Origin: DATLED01 sp035525495 | GTDB lineage: Bacteria; Actinomycetota; Acidimicrobiia; Acidimicrobiales; CADCTF01 | Reading direction: 5' to 3' | Assembly (NCBI GenBank): GCA_035525495.1 | Contig: DATLED010000042.1 | Coordinates: 1-64,000, forward strand | Length of the DNA: 64,000 nucleotides | Shown: piece by piece, positions 7,674-15,986 of the stretch | Position numbering within the stretch: the stretch's first letter is position 1 | Layout: the number at the start of each line of letters is the position of its first letter | Made by a program: the position numbers and the translations under genes | Notes under the pieces: generated by a model | Database searches by the model: none | What the model was told of the DNA's origin: nothing | What the model saw: only the letters and a program-made list of their open reading frames with translations

Positions 7674-8474
7674 GTGCTGATGCTCGGGCGGTGCATCCGC
7701 CCGTATCTCGCTACCGCATCGATGGGGGCGACGGCCGGCGTGGGCGAGCACCCCGTCGTGTTGCTGGACCACGCGATCGCCTTGCTGCGGGTCGCCCTGG
7801 TCGTCATCATCTGGAAAGCCATCCTTCGGAGCGATGCCGCCCCGGAGAGACCCGCACCGGCGGCAGTGCTCACCTACGTGCTCCTCGCGCGCGTCCTGCT
7901 CGACCAACTCGACGTCCGGACCGGCGTCCTCGGCGCGATTTGGGAAGGCACGATCGCGACCAGGCTCTTGCGCCCGGTGTCGTTCTTCGGCGACCAGCTG
8001 GCCGCGATGGCCGGCGGATGGTGGTTGCGGTGGGCGACGTTCTCGTTGCCGGCGATCGTGGTGGCATCGTTCCTCGGCGTCGACCTGGCGCCGTCGACCG
8101 CCGGGCGCGGGCTGGCGTTCCTCGCCAGCCTCGGGCTCAGCATCGCCGTTGGCGCGGCGGTCGACTTCCTGTTCGCGCTGCTCGTGATCCGATGGCCGGA
8201 GAGCTATTGGTCGCTCTGGTTCGCCCGTGACTCGCTGAGCCCTCTGGTTGCCGGCGCGGTCGTGCCCCTCGTCCTCCTCCCGTGGTCGATCGGGACGGTC
8301 CTGGGATGGCTCCCCTTCGCGGCGATGGTCTCGGCACCGTTGCGCATCTACACCGGGGACGGTGAGGTCGGTGCCCTCCTGGCTTCGCAGGCCGCCTGGG
8401 CACTCGTGCTGTGGACGGTCACCCGGCGCCTCTGGCGACGCGCCGCCGTTCGAATGGTGTCCTTCGGTGGGTGA
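7674..8474 (+). CDS. ABC-2 type permease subunit
   Basis: A 266-residue integral membrane protein with about six hydrophobic segments, for example ALLRVALVVIIW, FLASLGLSIAVGAAVDF and LVAGAVVPLVLLPW. It belongs to the ABC-2 permease type in which two different permeases pair with one ATPase. GTG 7674 is supported by AAGGAGGAG nine bases upstream. The stop overlaps the start of the second permease by 8 bases, and the ATPase gene follows directly, so the three genes form one exporter. The substrate (polysaccharide, lipid or drug) cannot be told from the sequence. Confidence 0.85.
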   Translation: MLMLGRCIRPYLATASMGATAGVGEHPVVLLDHAIALLRVALVVIIWKAILRSDAAPERPAPAAVLTYVLLARVLLDQLDVRTGVLGAIWEGTIATRLLRPVSFFGDQLAAMAGGWWLRWATFSLPAIVVASFLGVDLAPSTAGRGLAFLASLGLSIAVGAAVDFLFALLVIRWPESYWSLWFARDSLSPLVAGAVVPLVLLPWSIGTVLGWLPFAAMVSAPLRIYTGDGEVGALLASQAAWALVLWTVTRRLWRRAAVRMVSFGG

Positions 8475-9312
8475 GTCGCGTCGCTTGGTACGTCGGTTCG
8501 GCCGCCAGCTCGCGATCGCCGCCCGGATGGACCTGTTGGTCGTGCTCCGCAGCAAGGCGCAAGCGGCCCTGTGGGTGACGACGGACTTCATCGCTTACAC
8601 GAGCGGCACCGCCGCGATGCTGCTCGTGGCGACGAGATTCGATGGCATCGCCGGATGGACACGGGCCGAGCTGGTGTTCCTCGCCGGGTTCGCCACGACG
8701 GCTTCCGCCCTGCGCCAGATGCTGTTCGGCTACAACATCAGCGCGATCAGCCGCCGAATAGGACGCGGCCAGCTCGATCACACCCTGATCCAGCCACAGC
8801 CACTGCTGCTGTCACTGCTCACGGAGGGGTTCACGCCCTTGTCGTCCGTCGGCGCCTTCGTCCCGGGAGTGGTCCTCCTGACGGCGGGCACCATCGCGAC
8901 CCACGTCGAGCCCACGCCGTGGTTCGTCGCACGCCTCGCCGCGTGCCTCGCCTCGTCGATGCTGCTCGTGCTGGCGGCTTCATTCGCGCTCGGCTCCGCA
9001 GCCTTCTGGGCGCCAAGGGGCGCCGAGGAGATCAGCACCCGCGCTGGCAACCTGCTCTCGCTCACCGACTTCCCCCTCGACCCCCTGCCCTACGCCTTGC
9101 GCACCGCGCTCGTCACCGTGGTGCCTGCCGGGTTCGTCGCTTGGTTCCCTGTCGGCGCGCTCCTCGGCCGGCGCCCGGAACACGACTGGCTCTTCGCACC
9201 GCTCGTCACCCTGCTCGCAGCCGCCGGCGCCGCCGCGGTGTTCAAGAAAGGAATGCACCGCTATGCCCGCACGGGATCGTCTCGCTACAGCGACTTCGGA
9301 CACCGCCGTTGA
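8467..9312 (+). CDS. ABC-2 type permease subunit, second
   Basis: A 281-residue membrane protein starting at GTG 8467 inside the end of the previous gene (8-base overlap). It shows an amphipathic N-terminus (RRFGRQLAIAARMDLLVVL) and then about six hydrophobic spans. The longer open frame upstream (from 8248) is the other gene's shadow. The end overlaps the ATPase gene by 50 bases, which implies translational coupling. Paired with the preceding permease it makes the channel of an ABC-2 exporter. Confidence 0.85.
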   Translation: MGESRRLVRRFGRQLAIAARMDLLVVLRSKAQAALWVTTDFIAYTSGTAAMLLVATRFDGIAGWTRAELVFLAGFATTASALRQMLFGYNISAISRRIGRGQLDHTLIQPQPLLLSLLTEGFTPLSSVGAFVPGVVLLTAGTIATHVEPTPWFVARLAACLASSMLLVLAASFALGSAAFWAPRGAEEISTRAGNLLSLTDFPLDPLPYALRTALVTVVPAGFVAWFPVGALLGRRPEHDWLFAPLVTLLAAAGAAAVFKKGMHRYARTGSSRYSDFGHRR

Positions 9313-10282
9313 ACTGCGCGGTGTCGTGAAGACGTACCGGCAAAGGCAAGCCTCAGCGACCGTGCGCGGAGCCGTGCGGTCGATGCTCCGGCCCGTCTCG
9401 CGCGAAGTGCACGCGCTCCGCGGCATCGATCTCTCCGTCACACGCGGAGAGATCGTCGCCTACGCCGGACCGAACGGCGCCGGGAAGAGCACCACCATCA
9501 AGTTGTTGTCCGGCATCCTGGGCCCCGATGCCGGGAGCGTGACGGTCTTCGGCCGTGACCCGCTCGCCGACCGGCGCGCGCATGTCGCGAACATCGGTGT
9601 CGTGTTCGGCCAACGCACGGAGCTCTGGCACGACCACCCCGTCGCCGCCACGTTCGAGTGGAAGCGCGTCGTGTGGGACGTCCCCGAGGACCGCTATCGG
9701 AGGATGCTCGGAGCGCTGACCGAGCTCCTCGACCTCGCCGAGCTGCTCCCGGCACTGGCGCGCGAACTCAGCCTCGGACAGCGAATGCGCGCGGAGCTCG
9801 CTCTGGCGCTGCTGCACGAACCAGAGTTGCTGCTGCTCGACGAGCCGACGATCGGGCTCGACGTGCTCGGCAAGCGTCGCGTGCTCTCGTTCGTCAAGGA
9901 ACTGAAGTCTCTTCGGGACGTCACCGTGCTCGTCACCAGTCACGACATGGCCGACCTCGAACAGCTCGCCGAGCGAGTCGTGATGGTCCATCGCGGGCGC
10001 GTCGCCTTCGACGGCGACTTTCGGCAGCTGCGTCGCTCGGTGACTTCGCGGCGGCTCCTGCTGCTCGAGACGCAGTCAGCCAGCGCCCCCTACCTGCCGC
10101 ACGCCGAGCTCGTCGAGTCCGCTGCGGGTCGGCATTCCTACCTCTATGACCCCTCGATCGTCGACGTCTCGACGCTCCTGGGCGCAGCGTCAGCGGTCAC
10201 CGAAGTGCTGGACGTCGAGACCCATCGGCCTGACATCGACGACGTCGTCGCCGACCTCTACGAACACTGGAGGCGCGCCTGA
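9263..10282 (+). CDS. ABC-2 exporter ATP-binding protein
   Basis: A 339-residue ATPase with Walker A GPNGAGKSTTIKLL near residue 70, signature LSLGQRMRAELALALL near 170, Walker B LLLLDEPTIGLD near 190 and a switch histidine in VTSHDM. The C-terminal 100 residues form an extension typical of drug or polysaccharide ABC-2 ATPases of the DrrA/CcmA class. The ATG at 9263 lies within the preceding permease gene. It is the last gene of the operon; a 250-base gap follows before the superoxide dismutase gene. Confidence 0.88.
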   Translation: MPARDRLATATSDTAVELRGVVKTYRQRQASATVRGAVRSMLRPVSREVHALRGIDLSVTRGEIVAYAGPNGAGKSTTIKLLSGILGPDAGSVTVFGRDPLADRRAHVANIGVVFGQRTELWHDHPVAATFEWKRVVWDVPEDRYRRMLGALTELLDLAELLPALARELSLGQRMRAELALALLHEPELLLLDEPTIGLDVLGKRRVLSFVKELKSLRDVTVLVTSHDMADLEQLAERVVMVHRGRVAFDGDFRQLRRSVTSRRLLLLETQSASAPYLPHAELVESAAGRHSYLYDPSIVDVSTLLGAASAVTEVLDVETHRPDIDDVVADLYEHWRRA

Positions 10283-10453
10283 ACGGGAAGCTGCCGGCGC
10301 CCGAATCGAACGACGCGGGCGGAACGAGGTTGTTCAGGAAGACTGGCCGTGTGAAGGCGGCCTGCAGGTCGTGAACGGTGTAGTCGGCGGAGGGTGTAGC
10401 GCTCGGCGATCCCGGTGGCGCCAAGCGTTCGGCCACCTGAAACTGAACAGCGC

Positions 10454-10459
10454 TAGGGT
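10454..10459 (+). promoter_or_regulatory. Candidate -10 box of the superoxide dismutase gene
   Basis: TAGGGT about 70 bases before the ATG at 10531. Transcription would start near 10466 and give a leader of about 65 bases that ends in a good ribosome site. No convincing -35 element is visible. Confidence 0.4.
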
Positions 10460-10530
10460 CCGACTCGTCTGCGGCCCCGTGCTGCGGTCCGTTCGAACCC
10501 GGGATTCGACGCACGAGCAAGGGAGTGGGC

Positions 10531-12492
10531 ATGGACGCAGTACGGATGATGCGGGCCGCGGCGGCGGTGGTGGTGATCGGGGCGCTCTCGATCGTCGCCC
10601 AGCCGGCCGGAGCCGGGTTCGAGATGCCGGTGGCCCAAGCGGTCTTGCAGTCGTCGGACGCCGGCGGTGTGCTCACCGGAATCGGACAGGTGAGCTTCCA
10701 GCAGGAGGACGGCCGGGTCGGTGTGCGGGTCGATGTCGCCCCCAACACCGATCTGAGCCCCGGGTTCCATGCGATCCACGTGCACGACGTGGGAACGTGC
10801 ACCGGGCCGGCGTTCACGTCGGCGGGCGGTCACTACAACCCCGGCGCAGCCGGCCACGGCGCTCACGCGGGCGACCTGCCGGTGGTGCTCGTGCAGTCGG
10901 ACGGTTCGGTGCACAGCGCGGTCGACACGTCGGCCTTCACGGTGGCCGACCTGTTGGCCGCGGACGTGGCGGTGATCATCCACGCCTCGCCCGACAACTA
11001 CGCCAACATCCCCACGACCCGCACGACCGACGCCAGCGGGAACGTCACCCAGCAGGCGTACTACTTCGATGCTGACAACGACGGCACGCCCGACACCGCC
11101 GGCTCCGACCCAGGGACGACGGGGAAGACGGGCGACGCCGGGGCCCGCAAGGCCTGCGGCGTCGTCAAGAGCACGTCGCCGACCTTCGCCGGCGGCTACT
11201 GGATGGTCGCCCGGGACGGCGGCATCTTCACCGAGGGCTCCAACACGCCGTTCTACGGCAGCGAAGGCGCGCTCCCGTTGAACAAGCCCATCGTCCAGAT
11301 GGCGGCGACCGCCAGCGGGATGGGGTACTACCTCGCGGCATCCGACGGCGGGGTGTTCACCCACGGCGACGCGGCCTTCGAGGGCTCGACCGGGTCGGTG
11401 AAGCTGAACAAGCCGATCGTCGGGATGGCCACCGAGCTCGCCCAGGCGCGAGGCGTGCTCAAGGACTCGACCGGCGCCGTGATGGGGACGGTGACGTTCG
11501 CTCAGAAGGCGGACGGCGTGCACGTGCGGGTGTCGGCCACCGGTCTGGCGCCCGGGTTCCACGGCTTCCACATCCACGACGTGGGGACCTGCACGGCGCC
11601 GACGTTCGCGTCGGCCGGACCGCACTACAACCCCGGGGCGGCGCTGCACGGTGGCCATGCGGGGGACAACCCGGTGGTGTTGGCGAGGGCCGACGGAAGC
11701 GTGGACGAGGGCTTCGTCACCAACAGCTACACCGTCGCCGGTCTGTTGGCGGCCGATGTCGCCGCGGTCGTGCACGCCAATCCGGACAACTACGGCAACA
11801 TCCCGTCGAGCAGCGTCCAGAACCCCGATGGGTCCTTCAGCCGTCGCGCCTACTTCTACGACGCCGACAACAACGGTCCCGACGCCGCCGACCCGACGGG
11901 CGCGGATCCGTCGACGACCGGCAAGACGGGAGACGCCGGCGCCCGCAAGCTGTGCGGCGCGGTGGCCGCTCCGGGTGGTTCGTCCCAAGCCGGGTACTGG
12001 CTGGCGGCCAGCGACGGCGGAGTGTTCAACTTCGGTGACGCCGGGTTCTTCGGCTCGGCGGGTGGGGGCCCCATCAACCAGCCCGTCGTCGGCATCGCCG
12101 CCACGCCCACCGGCGATGGCTACTGGCTCGTGGCCAGCGACGGCGGGATCTTCACCTTCGGCGACGCCGGGTTCTTCGGCTCGACCGGCGACCTCAAGCT
12201 GAAGCAGCCGATCGTCGGCATGGCGTCCACGCCTTCGGGTCGTGGCTATCGGCTGTTCGCGGCTGACGGCGGTGTGTTCAGCTTCGGTGATGCGACCTTC
12301 GAGGGCAGCACCGGCGCCATGGTGTTGAACTCGCCGGTGGTCGCCGGGGCAGTCACCGAGTCGGGCCACGGCTACGACCTGTATGCGGCCGACGGCGGCG
12401 TCTTCAACTTCGGTGATGCCGGCTTCCAAGGCAGTGAGGGCGGACGCAAGCTCAACCAGCCGGTGCTCGGCGGAGCCCGTCACAGCGGCTGA
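10531..12492 (+). CDS. Secreted tandem Cu/Zn superoxide dismutase with interleaved GYWLVASDGG repeats
   Basis: A protein of 653 residues with a signal peptide (hydrophobic AAAAVVVIGALSIVA, likely cut after AGA near residue 27). It holds two full Cu/Zn superoxide dismutase domains, at about 30-210 and 310-480. Each keeps the copper and zinc ligands: FHAIHVH or FHGFHIH, GGHYNP or GPHYNP, HGAHAGD or HGGHAGD, and a late VIIHASP or VVHANP. Each domain also has two Cys that can bridge (GTC and KACG/KLCG). After domain one come two, and after domain two four, repeats of about 42 residues of the type GYWLVASDGGIFTFGDAGFFGS, found in actinobacterial exported proteins and thought to be beta-rich. ATG 10531 is chosen for its AAGGGAG site 5 bases away. 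It should detoxify superoxide outside the cell. Confidence 0.9.
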   Translation: MDAVRMMRAAAAVVVIGALSIVAQPAGAGFEMPVAQAVLQSSDAGGVLTGIGQVSFQQEDGRVGVRVDVAPNTDLSPGFHAIHVHDVGTCTGPAFTSAGGHYNPGAAGHGAHAGDLPVVLVQSDGSVHSAVDTSAFTVADLLAADVAVIIHASPDNYANIPTTRTTDASGNVTQQAYYFDADNDGTPDTAGSDPGTTGKTGDAGARKACGVVKSTSPTFAGGYWMVARDGGIFTEGSNTPFYGSEGALPLNKPIVQMAATASGMGYYLAASDGGVFTHGDAAFEGSTGSVKLNKPIVGMATELAQARGVLKDSTGAVMGTVTFAQKADGVHVRVSATGLAPGFHGFHIHDVGTCTAPTFASAGPHYNPGAALHGGHAGDNPVVLARADGSVDEGFVTNSYTVAGLLAADVAAVVHANPDNYGNIPSSSVQNPDGSFSRRAYFYDADNNGPDAADPTGADPSTTGKTGDAGARKLCGAVAAPGGSSQAGYWLAASDGGVFNFGDAGFFGSAGGGPINQPVVGIAATPTGDGYWLVASDGGIFTFGDAGFFGSTGDLKLKQPIVGMASTPSGRGYRLFAADGGVFSFGDATFEGSTGAMVLNSPVVAGAVTESGHGYDLYAADGGVFNFGDAGFQGSEGGRKLNQPVLGGARHSG

Positions 12493-12503
12493 CGCTTTCT
12501 CGG

Positions 12504-12521
12504 CGGCCCGTAGGCGGGCCG
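12504..12521 (+). terminator. Short hairpin after the superoxide dismutase gene
   Basis: CGGCCCG and CGGGCCG pair around TAGG, 12 bases after the stop codon. There is no T-run, as is common in high-GC actinobacteria. Confidence 0.4.
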
Positions 12522-12633
12522 GGCCGTCGAGATCGCGGTGAACGGCAGCACCCAGAGCGGGCCGGTGGCGGCGAGTGGGGCTGATGCCAGGGGCACGGCG
12601 ACCGGCACCGCCCCGACGGGGCACACTGCCGAC

Positions 12634-13560
12634 GTGGGATTCCCGAATCCGTTCACCGGACTCGTCGGCTGCGAGCTGCCGATCCAGCTCGCCGGAATGG
12701 GGGGCATGGCGACCCCGGACCTTGCCCGGGCGGTGAGCCGCGCTGGTGGGCTCGGCATGCTGAGCGGCGTCGGGGAACGGGTCGACCTGGTGGCGCAGCT
12801 CGATGGTGCCGCGGCCGAGGGGCTCCTCGTCGGCGTGAACTTCCTCGTCCCGTTCCTCGATGTTGCGGCCGTCGAGGACGCGGCTGGAAGATGCCGGCTG
12901 GTCGAGGCCTTCTGGGGCCCGCCCGACGCCGACCTCGTGCGCCGGATCCACGAAGGCGGCAGCCTCGCCGCCTGGCAGGTCGGCACCGCGGACGAAGCAT
13001 CCGCGGCGGTTGACGCCGGATGCGACATCGTCATCGCGCAGGGAATCGAGGCGGGCGGCCACGTCCGAGGAACGGTCGGTCTGCTGCCGCTGCTCGACGA
13101 GATCGGCCGACGCCGGGACATGACGGTTCCCGTCGTCGCCGCCGGCGGCATCGGCACCGGCCGGTCGATGGCGGCGGCCTTCGTCGCCGGGGCCGACGCC
13201 GTCCGCCTCGGGACACGGTTCCTCGCCGCCACCGAGTCCGCCGCCCACCCCGACTACGTCGATGCCTTGATCGGCGCCGCCGCCGACGACACGGTGCTCA
13301 CCACCGCCTTCGGGCTCGGCTGGCCCGAGGCACCGCACCGCGTCCTGCGCTCGGCCGTGGCCGCCGGCGAGGCCCTCGGAGACGCGCAACGGTGGACGCC
13401 GAACTGGCCGACGATCGCCGACCCCGGGCCCGTCGCGGCACGCGCCCTCTACGCCGGGCAGTCCGTCGGCGCCATCCGGAAGCGCCAGTCGGCGGCGGAG
13501 ATCATCGCGGAGCTCCTCCAGGAGGCATCGGGCTCGAACACCCACGACGGGGAACCCTGA
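12634..13560 (+). CDS. Nitronate monooxygenase-like FMN enzyme
   Basis: A TIM-barrel flavoenzyme of the 2-nitropropane dioxygenase/nitronate monooxygenase family, 308 residues. Landmarks are the N-terminal PIQLAGMGGMATPDLARAVSRAGGLGML, the substrate loop AQGIEAGGHVRG with the usual histidine, and the FMN phosphate loop VVAAGGIGTGRSMAAAFVAGADAVRLGTRF. The enzyme oxidises alkyl nitronates, or acts as a related flavin reductase. I prefer GTG 12634, since conserved sequence starts there. The frame stays open up to a GTG at 12538, but that part is low-complexity. Its 3' end overlaps the 3' end of a minus-strand gene by 59 bases. Confidence 0.88.
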   Translation: MGFPNPFTGLVGCELPIQLAGMGGMATPDLARAVSRAGGLGMLSGVGERVDLVAQLDGAAAEGLLVGVNFLVPFLDVAAVEDAAGRCRLVEAFWGPPDADLVRRIHEGGSLAAWQVGTADEASAAVDAGCDIVIAQGIEAGGHVRGTVGLLPLLDEIGRRRDMTVPVVAAGGIGTGRSMAAAFVAGADAVRLGTRFLAATESAAHPDYVDALIGAAADDTVLTTAFGLGWPEAPHRVLRSAVAAGEALGDAQRWTPNWPTIADPGPVAARALYAGQSVGAIRKRQSAAEIIAELLQEASGSNTHDGEP

Positions 13561-14056
13561 GGCGGCTCCCTCCCTTCGCCGACCGCATCTCGCCGTTGCT
13601 TGTCCGATGCCGCCGTCTCGGCGGCCACCACCGACGGCGCAGCACGCCTTGCGCGCATCGCCGAGCGAGTACCGGTCCGAGCGCCGCGATCTCCGCCAGG
13701 TACGCCATCTGGTCGAACGCCGCCAACGCCTCGGCGCGCTCCGCGTCGGTGAGGTCGTCCCGTCGAGACACGTACCCGCGTTGATCGAGCGTCGCCGCCA
13801 GCCGCGACGCCAACAGCTCGAGCCGTTCGGGCGATGCCGCCAGAAGCTCGGCCGCCCGGGCACGATCCAACCTCCGCCATGCCTCCTCGATGACGCGGCA
13901 CCTCGCCGGCGATCCCGACAGGGCGACGAGGACGTCGTCTTCCTCACGACGGCCCGGATGCCCGAGGAGGTCGAGCCGATGCCTCGACCAGCGGATCACG
14001 TGTTCGGCGCCACCGCACCGCACGATCACCTCGGTCTCGGCGGAGCCGCCATGCAT
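13502..14056 (-). CDS. Hypothetical protein
   Basis: A 184-residue protein with no motif I recognise. Residues 8-130 look genuinely coding: VIVRCGGAEHVIRWSRHRLDLLGHP, then a helical part with RVIEEAWRRLD and ERLELLASRLAATL. The last 45 residues are Arg/Pro-rich and run antisense through the end of the nitronate monooxygenase gene, so the true protein may have ended near residue 135 before losing its stop codon. It follows another small gene by 12 bases and is probably co-transcribed with it. Confidence 0.55.
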   Translation of the reverse strand: MHGGSAETEVIVRCGGAEHVIRWSRHRLDLLGHPGRREEDDVLVALSGSPARCRVIEEAWRRLDRARAAELLAASPERLELLASRLAATLDQRGYVSRRDDLTDAERAEALAAFDQMAYLAEIAALGPVLARRCAQGVLRRRWWPPRRRHRTSNGEMRSAKGGSRLRVPRRGCSSPMPPGGAPR

Positions 14057-14068
14057 CGCTACGGCAGG

Positions 14069-14365
14069 CTACGACACCCCCGGCGCCTTGAGGTCGTCGA
14101 GTGCCGCCAGCCGGCTGCGGATCCACGAGAGCAGGTCGTCCCACTCGGCGTCGTACAACCGAGGCGGCGCCGTCGCGACCACCTCGGCGCAGCACGCGGC
14201 GAGCTCCTCGTAGGCGTCGAGCCACCGTCCGGTCGGCGGCGACCCGATCGGCGTCGCGCGCCCGCCGGCCCGGCGCGGCGCCGCCGGGACCGCAACGGTC
14301 GGATGCCTCGACCGGGGCCACGCACGGCCGACCCGCCCCTTCGTCGGAAAGTCGATGATCGTCAT
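14069..14365 (-). CDS. Small hypothetical protein
   Basis: A 98-residue protein taken from ATG 14365 (MTIIDFPTKGRVG). The first half is Arg/Pro-rich and the second half looks helical (WLDAYEELAACCAEV, then WDDLLSWIRSRLAALDDL). I know no family for it. It stands 12 bases upstream of the other hypothetical gene and 57 bases downstream of a strong hairpin, which suggests a separate two-gene transcript. Neither ribosome site nor leaderless box is clear. Confidence 0.5.
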   Translation of the reverse strand: MTIIDFPTKGRVGRAWPRSRHPTVAVPAAPRRAGGRATPIGSPPTGRWLDAYEELAACCAEVVATAPPRLYDAEWDDLLSWIRSRLAALDDLKAPGVS

Positions 14366-14422
14366 GGCGGCACCATCGCGCCGGGGTACGACAGCAATGA
14401 CGCAGCCGCTCACCCCCAGCGT

Positions 14423-14471
14423 CACGCCCCCGCCTCGACCTGGTGGCGGGGACCAGGGAGGCGGGGGCGTG
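14423..14471. terminator. Long GC-rich hairpin between two minus-strand units
   Basis: CACGCCCCCGCCTC (14423-14436) pairs perfectly with GAGGCGGGGGCGTG (14458-14471). Inside it CCTGGT (14439-14444) pairs with ACCAGG. The result is a 49-base near-continuous stem with a 7-base loop. It lies past the end of the EEP nuclease gene and before the small gene at 14365, so it most likely insulates the two. No T-run is present. Confidence 0.55.
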
Positions 14472-14620
14472 GCCCCGATCGGCCCCTTTCGCTCAGGGTG
14501 GCCGATCCACCGCCTGGTGTTCAGTAGGCCACCCCTCGGCAGCTTCCGCCATGGGGCGAACGGATCAATTCGCGCATCCTCGACGCGGGTGCGCGACCAA
14601 GCGCCCGACCAACGCCTCGG

Positions 14621-15673
14621 TCACGTCGACGGCCGCACGCTCACGGCGACGAGCTCGTGGTCCGAGAGCGGCGAGCCGCGCCCGTCGACCGCCGGGACCA
14701 CCGCCGGCCGGCGGGCCTCGAGTCCCCGCGTGAGCAACCAGTCGAGGTGCAACGGCACATGGTCGGGCAGCCCACCGGCGTCGTGGTTCGTCGTCGGCGC
14801 TACAACGTTGGAGTCGATCCAGGAGAACCCGCGACGCGCCGCTTCCTCGAACAACGGCTCATGCCCCACCGGCCACGAGAACCGGGTGGGCTCCTCGCAC
14901 CGCATCCGCTGCACCGCTGCCCGGTCGGCGAGCTCGGCGATGGCCACGCCGAAGGTGTTGGCGTCGCCGCCGAGGACGCAAGGACCGCTCCCGAAGCGAT
15001 CGTCCACCGCCGCGAGGAGTCGGGCGAACTGGGCGCCCCGCTCATCGGCTGTCGATCGGCTCTCGAGGTGGAAGCTCACGACCGTCAGATCGACGTCGCC
15101 GGCGATGGTCACGACCCCGGCGACGGCCATCCGCCCGCCGACCCGAGGCTGTCCTCGATCGGCGGTGAACCAGTCGCCGCCCTCGTCGAGACGCAGAACG
15201 GCGGCGTCGCGCACGCCACCCCGCGCGAGCACCGCGTTCCCGTGAAGTCCGCGGTCGTTCGTCGTCATGCCGGAGGCGTCGGCGGACACGACGTCGGCCG
15301 CATCGCCGATGCTCAGCTCGACGAACTCCACGCCGAAGGCGCCACCGAGACCGAGGCCCTCGGCAAGTCGTCGCGGCACATCGTGGTTGCCGCTCCGTGC
15401 CATTCCCGAGTCGAGCTCGGACAGCAGCACGACGTCGGCGTCCACCCTGGCCAACAGCTCCAGCGACGCGTCGAGGTACCTACACCGCTCGGCGTTCCAC
15501 GCGGCCACACGCAACCATCCGCGGTGCGACCCCGGTGAGCCAACCGGCGCCTCGATGGCATCGACGTCGAGCAGGATCCTCGACCCCGACGCGATCGAGT
15601 CGTGTGCGCCCGGCTCCCCGATGCGCCCGAGCCACGCCGCCCGATCCTCCAGCGACGGCAACCCGAAGGCCAC
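14621..15673 (-). CDS. Endonuclease/exonuclease/phosphatase (EEP) family protein
   Basis: A 350-residue protein with the EEP metal-dependent phosphoesterase core in order: LRVAAWNAERCRYLD (Asn), VVLLSELDSGM (metal Glu), GNAVLAR, VSFHLESR (His), LGGDANTF (Asp/Asn pair) and the final SDHELVAV (Asp-His). All catalytic residues are present, so it should be active on DNA, RNA, phosphoinositides or nucleotides. GTG 15673 follows the preceding stop by one base. It is the last gene of an operon with a small basic protein and a SNF2 helicase, which favours a nucleic acid substrate. Confidence 0.8.
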   Translation of the reverse strand: MAFGLPSLEDRAAWLGRIGEPGAHDSIASGSRILLDVDAIEAPVGSPGSHRGWLRVAAWNAERCRYLDASLELLARVDADVVLLSELDSGMARSGNHDVPRRLAEGLGLGGAFGVEFVELSIGDAADVVSADASGMTTNDRGLHGNAVLARGGVRDAAVLRLDEGGDWFTADRGQPRVGGRMAVAGVVTIAGDVDLTVVSFHLESRSTADERGAQFARLLAAVDDRFGSGPCVLGGDANTFGVAIAELADRAAVQRMRCEEPTRFSWPVGHEPLFEEAARRGFSWIDSNVVAPTTNHDAGGLPDHVPLHLDWLLTRGLEARRPAVVPAVDGRGSPLSDHELVAVSVRPST

Positions 15674-15674
15674 G

Positions 15675-15986
15675 TCAATCCTCCGACGCGGAACCCAGGA
15701 GCCCGCCGGCGGCCGCCAGCGCAGCCGCCAGGCCCGCGGCACGCTCGACGACGGCGGCCAGGTAGTGCTCGGCCACCGCACCTTGTCCCTGCAAGGGCGG
15801 ATCGCCCAACGAACGGATCAGCGCCGATGGGCGGCTGGCCGGCACGATCGGCTCCGGTGCCGGCACGGCCGGGACGGCGCGCCAGAGGTCGCCACTGGCG
15901 CCGCCCTTGCCCTTCGCGCCCGACCGGCGCCGACGCTGCGGCGGCTTCTTCCGGGGCTGTTGCGGCGGCGGCTGGGGGTGGTTCAC
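15675..15986 (-). CDS. Small basic proline-rich protein
   Basis: A 103-residue protein. The N-terminal 30 residues are highly basic and proline-rich (PPPQQPRKKPPQRRRR), fitting nucleic acid binding or disorder. The C-terminal half is an alanine-rich helix (VAEHYLAAVVERAAGLAAAL). The GTG start overlaps the SNF2 stop by four bases (GTGA) and its own stop is one base before the nuclease gene, so translation is tightly coupled. No known family; a helicase accessory factor is a guess from position only. Confidence 0.65.
   Translation of the reverse strand: MNHPQPPPQQPRKKPPQRRRRSGAKGKGGASGDLWRAVPAVPAPEPIVPASRPSALIRSLGDPPLQGQGAVAEHYLAAVVERAAGLAAALAAAGGLLGSASED

Noticed and set aside
10486..10520. 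tRNA-like sequence GTTCGAACCCGGG
   Set aside because: It resembles a T-loop, but the flanking bases do not form a T-stem, and no acceptor, D or anticodon arm can be placed on either strand.
12538..12633. Upstream GTG start for the nitronate monooxygenase gene
   Set aside because: The extra 32 residues are low-complexity Ala/Gly/Thr, the family begins at FPNPFTGLVG, and no ribosome site precedes 12538.
10453..13947. Open frame of 1164 codons on the minus strand
   Set aside because: It is the antisense shadow of the superoxide dismutase and nitronate monooxygenase genes. It has no recognisable motif and its composition is Arg/Gly/His-rich, while the plus strand encodes clear families.
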